Assembly (NCBI GenBank): GCA_030063045.1
Contig: JAQSEB010000203.1
Coordinates: forward strand, 806,001 to 870,000
Length of the DNA stretch: 64,000 nucleotides
Reading direction: 5' to 3'
Source of the DNA: Pratylenchus scribneri
Lineage: Eukaryota > Nematoda > Chromadorea > Rhabditida > Pratylenchidae
Under the pieces are notes generated by a model. The model did no database searches and was not told the origin of the DNA. It saw nothing but the letters and a program-made list of their open reading frames with translations. Each line of letters begins with the position of its first letter. Within the stretch, counting starts at the first letter, position 1. The position numbers and the translations under genes are program-made. Shown here in pieces: positions 39,601 to 51,600 of this stretch.

Positions 39601-42600
39601 GAAGAAGCATTACCGGTACTAAAAGAAGTCGAATCCAAGGCCGGCATTCCCAAGCCTCAAATTGAGGAGGCGAAGGGAATTGAAGGCAAGAAAGAGGCAC
39701 AAAAGGAAACGCCAATTCCGGAAAAGGAGGAGAAGAAATTGTTGGAAGAGGAATTGAAGCCGACATCAATTTTCGATGTACCAGCGGAAAAGACAGGGAC
39801 CTCAGTGGAAATGGATCGAACAAAAGCGGAACGGGAAGAAAGAATGAGACCAATAGAAGATGAAAGCGAAAGGGAACGAGTGAAGAATGAAATATTGGAA
39901 AATTGGGAACAAGTTGAGAGGCTGAAAAGACAAAGTCAATTGGATAAGGTGGATTTGCATGACAAAACAGTGTCGGAATTGATTGATCGACTCCGAACAT
40001 TGGAAGGATTTTTGGCCCATCATGAGGAAATCAATTTGCCACCATTACAACGTGTTATGGAAGATGCTGGTCGACAAGATCAAAAACGGATGAAAATGAA
40101 GGAAGAAATGGCAGCGGATTTGTTGGGAACGGAAAAGAAATCACCGGTGGAAATGGAAAAAATTGGGGCCGAAATATTGCCGGAAGCAATTGATTATGCG
40201 AAGAAACCAATCGAAGAAGAGAAATTGAAAAAGAAGGAAGGAATTGTTCCGGAATCAAAAGAAGATACGGATAAAATATCGACCACAGAAAAACCAAAAA
40301 TCGATGAACAACAAAGCAAACTTGGTAAAATGGAAGCTGCTGAAGAAGAAAAGCTGGAGAGTTTGGCTTTAGAAACAAAAGAAGCAATGAAACCCGGAGA
40401 GGAAAAACGCAAAAAGAAGCGTACCATTTCCGATATTAAAGCGGGTAAAGAGAAGATTGAAGGAGAAAAGCCAAAAGAAGAGGAAAAAATGCCATCAGCA
40501 ACCGAATCCGATCAAATGAAGCCATCTGAAATCACACCAAAATCTGCTGATGAGGAAGCAAAGAAAAAGAAGAAGCGTACCGTTTCCGATATTAAAACAG
40601 ATAAAGAGAAGATTGAAGCAGAAAAACCAGCAGATGAAAAACAAATTCCTTCAGTTGCAGAAAAAGTCGAATCAACTCAAAAGCCAGAAGTTGCACCCAA
40701 ACTCGGAGAAGAGGAAATAAAGAAGAAGAAGAAGCGCACGGTTTCCGATATCAAGGCGGATAAAGATAAAATAGGAGCAGAAAAGCCAGTTGAAGAAGAA
40801 AAAATTAAACTAAAGCCGGAAGTCACACCGAAACTGGGAGATAAATTGAAAACTGAGATCAAAGATGAAACTGCAGAGAAAATTAAACCTGGAAAGAAAG
40901 GCATCCGGCCTGAAGATGAAAAGAAGGCGGAAGAAGATGAAGCCAAGGCCAAAATGGATGAATTGGCTCGAAAACGTAAAGAGAAGGCTTTAGCCAAAGA
41001 AGAAGAGGAACGGAAACGAAAGGAGGATGAAGCCGCGCAACGCCGAAAATCGATTGAAGATAAGCGATTAGCTGAACAAAAAGCCAAGGAAGAAGCGGAT
41101 GCTGCGATGAAGAAAGCCAAGGATGGACAAGAAAAGATTGACTCAATAAAGTCACCAAAAATTGAAGAGAAAATTCCAACTGATGAAAAGAAGCCTGGAG
41201 AATCAGTCCTTGCAAAGGATTCAATTGAAAAAATTGCAGCAGAAAAAGATGAAATGAAGGGTAAAAAAGAGCCAACCTCATTGATGAAGAGGAAAATGGC
41301 TGAAGAGCAAGAAAAAGCCAAAAAACTTGCCGATGAAAAGAAACGAAAAGAAGAGGAAGAAGAGAAGAAAAGGGCTGATGAAGCGAAGAAAAGACGAGAT
41401 GAATCATTGGCCAAAAAGAAAGCACAGGAAGATGAAAAGAAAAAAGCTGGAGATAAAGGAGAATTGGAGAAGAAATCCACTCAAGAGAAAGATATTGAGG
41501 AGGAAGAGAAAAGAAGAAAAGAACGAGATGATGTTTTGAAGAAGAGACGAGAAGCGGACGACAAATCTAAAGCAGAGGCAGATGAAGCCAAAAAGGTGAA
41601 GCAATCTTATTAAATATTAGTGAGAATTTTCGGTAGGCAATTAATCCAAATTAAAAATACAAAAACGAGAAAACGAAGAAATTTGGTAATTTACTTATTA
41701 TCTGTACCTAGATTTCGAAAAAAAATTAAGGGCTACCTTATAGGTGATTAGGATTAGAGGGATACAAAACAAAGCATGATATCATCTTCCTGTGAATGAC
41801 TTAAATATATACCGGATGATCCATAGAGATCCACCTTCATTTTTCCCTAGTTGACCCATAAAATTTGCATACAGATAATACGTATGTATCGAAATTTGGA
41901 TATTCTTTTACAACATAACAAATAGTAATCTTAATTGATTTTCTAATTTTTTCTTCAAAATTGTTAATTTTTCGGAAAAGAATACTTTTTTAATTAAAAT
42001 GTTTTCAAATTCAGAAAATGGATGAAATGGCAACACGACGTGAAGAAGCCAAAAAGAAAAAAGAAGAGGATGAAAAACGAGTGAAAGAGGAAGCACTTTT
42101 GAAAACAAAAGAATCGGATAAAGAAAAAGCTCGAAAAGCATTGGAGGCAAAGAAAGATGCCGATGCTGCATTGAAGAAAACAATGGATGAACAAGAAAAG
42201 GTGGACACAACTATGAAAAAATTTCAATTAGATGAAGAGAAACCGCCAACCACAAAGAAACCATCAATCGATAAAGGCGAATCAGGTGGGTAGACATTTC
42301 TTAAACTTAATTTTGCACTATTTTCTAAAATCTCTTCTCATCTAAAATATCTAAATTTGCACAAAAATTATTTAAAAACAATAAATTGTTTTTAGAAGCT
42401 GTCGTTGATGATGGCAAGAAGAAAAAGAAACGAACTGTTTCAGATATTAAAGAAGATAAAGCCAAAGCTGAAGCAGGCGAAGAGCCAAGCTCTGCCTTCA
42501 CAATTAAAAAGCCTGGCGATAAAATTGATGAAGAATCAGCTTCGCAAATGGAAGAAAAATTAGTGAAATTGGAACAGCCAAAGACCAAAAAAGCTGGCGA

Positions 42601-45600
42601 AAAACTTTCACCGGAGGAAGAAAAAGCTGAACAAATGAAAGCAGGCAAAAAAGGAATTCGGCCAGAAGATGAAAAGAAAGCTGAAGAGGACGAAGCCAAG
42701 GCTAAAATGGATGAATTGGCACGAAAGCGTAAAGAGAAGGCTTTAGCCAAAGAAGAAGAGGAACGGAAACGAAAAGAGGATGAAGCCGCGCAACGCCGAA
42801 AATCGATTGAAGATAAGCGATTAGCTGAACAAAAGGCCAAAGAAGAAGTGGATGCGGTGATGAAGAAAGCCAATGATGGACAAGAGAAAGTTGATACCAC
42901 AGTGAAGAAATTCCAATTAGATGAAGAGAAACCGCCAACCACAAAGAAACCATCAATCGATAAAGGCGAATCAGGTGGGTAGACATTCCTTAAACTTAAT
43001 TTTGCACTATTTTCTAAAATCTCTTCTCATCTAAAATATCTAAATTTGCACAAAAATTGTTTAAAAACAATAAACTATTTTTAGAAGCTGTCGTTGATGA
43101 TGGCAAGAAGAAAAAGAAACGAACTGTTTCGGACATCAAAGAAGATAAAGCCAAAGTTGAAGCAGGCGAAGAGCCAAGCTCTGCCTTCACAATTAAAAAG
43201 CCTGGCAATAAAATTGATGAAGAATCGGCGTTAAAATCGCCAATGGAAGAAAAATTAGTAAAATTGGAACAGCCAAAGACCAAAAAAGCCGGCGAAAAAC
43301 TTTCACCAGAAGAAGAAAAAGCTGAACAAATGAAAGCAGGCAAAAAAGGAAATCGGCCAGAAGATGAAAAGAAAGCTGAAGAGGACGAAGCCAAGGCTAA
43401 AATGGATGAATTGGCACGAAAACGTAAAGAGAAGGCTTTAGCCAAAGAAGAAGAGGAACGGAAACGAAAAGAGGATGAAGCCGCGCAACGCCGAAAATCG
43501 ATTGAAGATAAGCGATTAGCTGAACAAAAAGCCAAAGAAGAAGCGGATGCTGCGATGAAGAAAGCCAAGGATGGACAAGAGAAAGTGGATACTACAGTGA
43601 AGAAATTCCAATTAGATGAAGAGAAGCCGCCAACCACAAAGAAACCATCAATCGATAAAGGCGAATCAGGTGGGTAGACATTCCTTAAACTTAATTTTGC
43701 ACTATTTTCTAAAATCTCTTCTCATCTAAAATATCTAAATTTGCACAAAAATTGTTTAAAAACAATAAACTATTTTTAGAAGCTGTCGTTGATGATGGCA
43801 AGAAGAAAAAGAAACGAACTGTTTCGGACATCAAAGAAGATAAAGCCAAAGTTGAAGCAGGCGAAGAGCCAAGCTCTGCCTTCACAATTAAAAAGCCTGG
43901 CGATAAAATTGATGAAGAATCAGCTTCGCAAATGGAAGAAAAATTAGTGAAATTGGAACAGCCAAAGACCAAAAAAGCTGGCGAAAAACTTTCACCGGAG
44001 GAAGAAAAAGCTGAACAAATGAAAGCAGGCAAAAAAGGAATTCGGCCAGAAGATGAAAAGAAAGCTGAAGAGGACGAAGCCAAGGCTAAAATGGATGAAT
44101 TGGTACGAAAGCGTAAAGAGAAGGCTTTAGCCAAAGAAGAAGAGGAACGGAAACGAAAAGAGGATGAAGCCGCGCAACGCCGAAAATCGATTGAAGATAA
44201 GCGATTAGCTGAACAAAAGGCCAAAGAAGAAGTGGATGCGGCGATGAAGAAAGCCAAGGATGGACAAGAGAAAGTTGATACCACAGTGAAGAAATTCCAA
44301 TTAGATGAAGAGAAACCGCCAACCACAAAGAAACCATCAACCGATAAAGGCGAATCAGGTGGGTAGACATTCCTTAAACTTAATTTTGCACTATTTTCTA
44401 AAATCTCTTCTCATCTAAAATATCTAAATTTGCACAAAAATTGTTTAAAAACAATAAACTATTTTTAGAAGCTGTCGTTGATGATGGCAAGAAGAAAAAG
44501 AAACGAACTGTTTCGGACATCAAAGAAGATAAAGCCAAAGTTGAAGCAGGCGAAGAGCCAAGCTCTGCCTTCACAATTAAAAAGCCTGGCGATAAAATTG
44601 ATGAAGAATCAGCTTCGCAAATGGAAGAAAAATTAGTGAAATTGGAACAGCCAAAGACCAAAAAAGCTGGCGAAAAACTTTCACCGGAGGAAGAAAAAGC
44701 TGAACAAATGAAAGCAGGCAAAAAAGGAATTCGGCCAGAAGATGAAAAGAAAGCTGAAGAGGACGAAGCCAAGGCTAAAATGGATGAATTGGCACGAAAG
44801 CGTAAAGAGAAGGCTTTAGCCAAAGAAGAAGAGGAACGGAAACGAAAAGAGGATGAAGCCGCGCAACGCCGAAAATCGATTGAAGATAAGCGATTAGCTG
44901 AACAAAAGGCCAAAGAAGAAGTGGATGCGGCGATGAAGAAAGCCAAGGATGGACAAGAGAAAGTTGATACCACAGTGAAGAAATTCCAATTAGATGAAGA
45001 GAAACCGCCAACCACAAAGAAACCATCAACCGATAAAGGCGAATCAGGTGGGTAGACATTCCTTAAACTTAATTTTGCACTATTTTCTAAAATCTCTTCT
45101 CATCTAAAATATGTAAATTTGCACAAAAATTGTTTAAAAACAATAAACTATTTTTAGAAGCTGTCGTTGATGATGGCAAGAAGAAAAAGAAACGAACTGT
45201 TTCGGAAATCAAAGAAGATAAAGCCAAAGTTGAAGCAGGCGAAGAGCCAAGCTCTGCCTTCACAATTAAAAAGCCTGGCGATAAAATTGATGAAGAATCG
45301 GCGTTAAAATCGCCAATGGAAGAAAAATTAGTAAAATTGGAACAGCCAAAGACCAAAAAAGCCGGCGAAAAACTTTCACCAGAAGAAGAAAAAGCTGAAC
45401 AAATGAAAGCAGGCAAAAAAGGAATTCGGCCAGAAGATGAAAAGAAAACTGAAGAGGACGAAGCCAAGGCTAAAATGGATGAATTGGCACGAAAACGTAA
45501 AGAGAAGGCTTTAGCCAAAGAAGAAGAGGAACGGAAACGAAAAGAGGATGAAGCCGCGCAACGCCGAAAATCGATTGAAGATAAGCGATTAGCTGAACAA

Positions 45601-48600
45601 AAAGCCAAAGAAGAAGCGGATGCTGCGATGAAGAAAGCCAAGGATGGACAAGAGAAAGTGGATACTACAGTGAAGAAATTCCAATTAGATGAAGAGAAGC
45701 CGCCAACCACAAAGAAACCATCAATTGATAAAAGCGAATCAGGTGGGTAGACATTCCTTATACTTAATTTTGCACTATTTTCTAAAATCTCTTCTCATCT
45801 AAAATATCTAAATTTGCACAAAAATTGTTTAAAAACAATAAACTATTTTTAGAAGCTGTCGTTGATGATGGCAAGAAGAAAAAGAAACGAACTGTTTCGG
45901 ACATCAAAGAAGATAAAGCCAAAGTTGAAGCAGGCGAAGAGCCAAGCTCTGCCTTCACAATTAAAAAGCCTGGCGATAAAATTGATGAAGAATCAGCTTC
46001 GCAAATGGAAGAAAAATTAGTGAAATTGGAACAGCCAAAGACCAAAAAAGCTGGCGAAAAACTTTCACCGGAGGAAGAAAAAGCTGAACAAATGAAAGCA
46101 GGCAAAAAAGGAATTCGGCCAGAAGATGAAAAGAAAGCTGAAGAGGACGAAGCCAAGGCTAAAATGGATGAATTGGCACGAAAGCGTAAAGAGAAGGCTT
46201 TAGCCAAAGAAGAAGAGGAACGGAAACGAAAAGAGGATGAAGCCGCGCAACGCCGAAAATCGATTGAAGATAAGCGATTAGCTGAACAAAAGGCCAAAGA
46301 AGAAGTGGATGCGGCGATGAAGAAAGCCAAGGATGGACAAGAGAAAGTTGATACCACAGTGAAGAAATTCCAATTAGATGAAGAGAAACCGCCAACCACA
46401 AAGAAACCATCAATCGATAAAGGCGAATCAGGTGGGTAGACATTCCTTAAACTTAATTTTGCACTATTTTCTAAAATCTCTTCTCATCTAAAATATCTAA
46501 ATTTGCACAAAAATTGTTTAAAAACAATAAACTATTTTTAGAAGCTGTCGTTGATGATGGCAAGAAGAAAAAGAAACGAACTGTTTCGGACATCAAAGAA
46601 GATAAAGCCAAAGTTGAAGCAGGCGAAGAGCCAAGCTCTGCCTTCACAATTAAAAAGCCTGGCGATAAAATTGATGAAGAATCGGCGTTAAAATCGCCAA
46701 TGGAAGAAAAATTAGTAAAATTGGAACAGCCAAAGACCAAAAAAGCCGGCGAAAAACTTTCACCAGAAGAAGAAAAAGCTGAACAAATGAAAGCAGGCAA
46801 AAAAGGAATTCGGCCAGAAGATGAAAAGAAAACTGAAGAGGACGAAGCCAAGGCTAAAATGGATGAATTGGCACGAAAACGTAAAGAGAAGGCTTTAGCC
46901 AAAGAAGAAGAGGAACGGAAACGAAAAGAGGATGAAGCCGCGCAACGCCGAAAATCGATTGAAGATAAGCGATTAGCTGAACAAAAAGCCAAAGAAGAAG
47001 CGGATGCTGCGATGAAGAAAGCCAAGGATGGACAAGAGAAAGTGGATACTACAGTGAAGAAATTCCAATTAGATGAAGAGAAGCCGCCAACCACAAAGAA
47101 ACCATCAATTGATAAAAGCGAATCAGGTGGGTAGACATTCCTTATACTTAATTTTGCACTATTTTCTAAAATCTCTTCTCATCTAAAATATCTAAATTTG
47201 CACAAAAATTGTTTAAAAACCATAAACTATTTTTAGAAGCTGTCGTTGCTGATGGCAAGAAGAAAAAGAAACGGACTGTTTCGGACATCAAAGAAGATAA
47301 AGCCAAAGCTGAAGCAGGCGAAGAGCCAAGCTCTGCCTTCACAATTAAAAAGCCTGGCGATAAAATTGATGAAGAATCGGCATTGAAATCGCCAATGGAA
47401 GAAAAATTGGTGAAATTGGAACAGCCAAAGACCAAAAAAGCTGGCGAAAAACTTTCACCGGAGGAAGAAAAAGCTGAACAAATGAAATCAGGCAAAAAAG
47501 GAAATCGGCCAGAAGATGAAAAGAAAGCTGAAGAGGACGAAGCCAAGGCTAAAATGGATGAATTGGCACGAAAACGTAAAGAGAAGGCTTTAGCCAAAGA
47601 AGAAGAGGAACGGAAACGAAAAGAGGATGAAGCCGCGCAACGCCGAAAATCGATTGAAGATAAGCGATTAGCTGAACAAAAAGCCAAAGACGAAGCGGAT
47701 GCTGCGATGAAGAAAGCCAAGGATGGACAAGAGAAAGTGGATACTACAGTGAAGAAATTCCAATTAGATGAAGAGAAGCCGCCAACCACAAAGAAACCAT
47801 CAATCGATAAAGGCGAATCAGGTGGGTAGACATTCCTTAAACTTAATTTTGCACTATTTTCTAAAATCTCTTCTCATCTAAAATATCTAAATTTGCACAA
47901 AAATTGTTTAAAAACAATAAACTATTTTTAGAAGCTGTCGTTGATGATGGCAAGAAGAAAAAGAAACGAACTGTTTCGGACATCAAAGAAGATAAAGCCA
48001 AAGTTGAAGCAGGCGAAGAGCCAAGCTCTGCCTTCACAATTAAAAAGCCTGGCGATAAAATTGATGAAGAATCGGCGTTAAAATCGCCAATGGAAGAAAA
48101 ATTAGTAAAATTGGAACAGCCAAAGACCAAAAAAGCCGGCGAAAGACTTTCACCAGAAGAAGAAAAAGCTGAACAAATGAAAGCAGGCAAAAAAGGAATT
48201 CGGCCAGAAGATGAAAAGAAAACTGAAGAGGACGAAGCCAAGGCTAAAATGGATGAATTGGCACGAAAACGTAAAGAGAAGGCTTTAGCCAAAGAAGAAG
48301 AGGAACGGAAACGAAAAGAGGATGAAGCCGCGCAACGCCGAAAATCGATTGAAGATAAGCGATTAGCTGAACAAAAAGCCAAAGAAGAAGCGGATGCTGC
48401 GATGAAGAAAGCCAAGGATGGACAAGAGAAAGTGGATACTACAGTGAAGAAATTCCAATTAGATGAAGAGAAGCCGCCAACCACAAAGAAACCATCAATT
48501 GATAAAAGCGAATCAGGTGGGTAGACATTCCTTATACTTAATTTTGCACTATTTTCTAAAATCTCTTCTCATCTAAAATATCTAAATTTGCACAAAAATT

Positions 48601-51600
48601 GTTTAAAAACCATAAACTATTTTTAGAAGCTGTCGTTGCTGATGGCAAGAAGAAAAAGAAACGGACTGTTTCGGACATCAAAGAAGATAAAGCCAAAGCT
48701 GAAGCAGGCGAAGAGCCAAGCTCTGCCTTCACAATTAAAAAGCCTGGCGATAAAATTGATGAAGAATCGGCATTGAAATCGCCAATGGAAGAAAAATTGG
48801 TGAAATTGGAACAGCCAAAGACCAAAAAAGCTGGCGAAAAACTTTCACCGGAGGAAGAAAAAGCTGAACAAATGAAATCAGGCAAAAAAGGAATTCGGCC
48901 AGAAGATGAAAAGAAAGCAGAAGAAGATGAAGCCAAGGCAAAAATGGATGAATTGGCTCGAAAACGCAAAGAGAAGGCTTTAGCCAAAGAAGAAGAGGAA
49001 CGGAAACGAAAGGAGGATGAAGCCGCGCAACGCCGAAAATCGATTGAAGATAAGCGATTAGCTGAACAAAAGGCCAAAGAAGAAGCGGATGCGAAACGAA
49101 AAGAGGATGAAGCCGCGCAACGCCGAAAATCGATTGAAGATAAGCGATTAGCTGAACAAAAAGCCAAAGAAGAAGCGGATGCTGCGATGAAGAAAGCCAA
49201 GGATGGAAAAGAGAAAGTGGATACTACAGTGAAGAAATTCCAATTAGATGAAGAGAAGCCGCCAACCACAAAGAAACCATCAATCGATAAAGGCGAATCA
49301 GGTGGGTAGACATTCCTTAAACTTAATTTTGCACTATTTTCTAAAATCTCATCTAAAATATCTAAATTTGCACAAAAAATATGAATTATTTTTAGAAGCT
49401 GTCGTTGATGATGGCAAGAAGAAAAAGAAACGAACTGTTTCGGACATCAAAGAAGATAAAGCCAAAGTTGAAGCAGGCGAAGAGCCAAGCTCTGCCTTCA
49501 CAATTAAAAAGCCTGGCGATAAAATTGATGAAGAATCGGCGTTAAAATCGCCAATGGAAGAAAAATTAGTAAAATTGGAACAGCCAAAGACCAAAAAAGC
49601 CGGCGAAAAACTTTCACCAGAAGAAGAAAAAGCTGAACAAATGAAAGCAGGCAAAAAAGGAATTCGGCCAGAAGATGAAAAGAAATCTGAAGAGGACGAA
49701 GCAAAGGCTAAAATGGATGAATTGGCACGAAAGCGTAAAGAGAAAGCTTTAGCCAAAGAAGAAGAGGAACGGAAACGAAAAGAGGATGAAGCCGCGCAAC
49801 GCCGAAAATCGATTGAAGATAAGCGATTAGCTGAACAAAAAGCCAAAGAAGAAGCGGATGCTGCGATGAAGAAAGCCAAGGATGGACAAGAGAAAGTGGA
49901 TACCACAGTGAAGAAATTCCAATTAGATGAAGAGAAACCGCCAACCGCAAAGAAACCATCAATCGATAAAAACGAATCAGGTGGGTAGACATTCCTTAAA
50001 CTTAATTTTGCACTATTTTCTAAAATCTCATCTAAAATATCTAAATTTGCACAAAAAAATATGAATTATTTTTAGAAGCTGTCGTTGATGATGGCAAGAA
50101 GAAAAAGAAACGAACTGTTTCGGACATCAAAGAAGATAAAGCCAAAGTTGAAGCAGGCGAAGAGCCAAGCTCTGCCTTCACAATTAAAAAGCCTGGCGAT
50201 AAAATTGATGAAGAATCGGCGTTAAAATCGCCAATGGAAGAAAAATTAGTAAAATTGGAACAGCCAAAGACCAAAAAAGCCGGCGAAAAACTTTCACCAG
50301 AAGAAGAAAAAGCTGAACAAATGAAAGCAGGCAAAAAAGGAATTCGGCCAGAAGATGAAAAGAAAACTGAAGAGGACGAAGCCAAGGCTAAAATGGATGA
50401 ATTGGCACGAAAACGTAAAGAGAAGGCTTTAGCCAAAGAAGAAGAGGAACGGAAACGAAAAGAGGATGAAGCCGCGCAACGCCGAAAATCGATTGAAGAT
50501 AAGCGATTAGCTGAACAAAAAGCCAAAGAAGAAGCGGATGCTGCGATGAAGAAAGCCAAGGATGGACAAGAGAAAGTGGATACTACAGTGAAGAAATTCC
50601 AATTAGATGAAGAGAAGCCGCCAACCACAAAGAAACCATCAATTGATAAAAGCGAATCAGGTGGGTAGACATTCCTTATACTTAATTTTGCACTATTTTC
50701 TAAAATCTCTTCTCATCTAAAATATCTAAATTTGCACAAAAATTGTTTAAAAACCATAAACTATTTTTAGAAGCTGTCGTTGCTGATGGCAAGAAGAAAA
50801 AGAAACGGACTGTTTCGGACATCAAAGAAGATAAAGCCAAAGCTGAAGCAGGCGAAGAGCCAAGCTCTGCCTTCACAATTAAAAAGCCTGGCGATAAAAT
50901 TGATGAAGAATCGGCATTGAAATCGCCAATGGAAGAAAAATTGGTGAAATTGGAACAGCCAAAGACCAAAAAAGCTGGCGAAAAACTTTCACCGGAGGAA
51001 GAAAAAGCTGAACAAATGAAATCAGGCAAAAAAGGAATTCGGCCAGAAGATGAAAAGAAAGCAGAAGAAGATGAAGCCAAGGCAAAAATGGATGAATTGG
51101 CTCGAAAACGCAAAGAGAAGGCTTTAGCCAAAGAAGAAGAAGAACGGAAACGAAAGGAGGATGAAGCCGCGCAACGCCGAAAATCGATTGAAGATAAGCA
51201 ATTAGCTGAACAAAAAGCCAAAGAAGAAGCCGAAGCAGCTATGAAAAAGGCCAAGGATGGACAAGAGAAAGTTGACACACTCAAAGAGCATTCTGATCAT
51301 CTCAAACCGGGGAAATCTGAACTAACTAAGGATTCAATTGAAAAAATTTCAGCAGTAAAAGATGAAGTGAAGGGTAAAAAAGAGCCAACCTCATTGATGA
51401 AGAGGAAAATGGCTGAAGAGCAAGAAAAAGCCAAAAAACTTGCCGATGAAAAGAAACGAAAGGAAGAGGAAGAAGAGAAAAAACGAGCTGATGAAGCGAA
51501 GAAAAGACGAGATGAATCATTGGCCAAAAAGAAAGCACAGGAAGATGAAAAGAACAAGGCAAAAACCATCAAAGATGAATTGGGCGAAAAATCCGCTCAA

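Larger units (their letters stand above)
42286..51290 (+). repeat. Array 2: tandem exon-intron repeat (13 units)
   Basis: Thirteen exons of mostly 579 or 585 bp alternate with introns of 110 bp (94 and 95 bp in two cases). The period is ~690 bp. Every exon enters in phase 1 (AA GCT GTC GTT GAT) after tttttag and leaves in phase 1 (GAA TCA G) before gtgggt. Introns are as conserved as exons, with shared blocks such as acattccttaaacttaattt and atctcttctcatctaaaata. Two unit types, ESALKSPMEEK and ESASQMEEK, are interspersed. Confidence 0.94.

Noticed and set aside
42386..50668. Array-2 units as 13 separate ~200-codon genes
   Set aside because: Apparent starts lie in intron sequence before a tttttag acceptor, and the stop is in the gtgggtag donor. 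The phase 1/1 design joins them.
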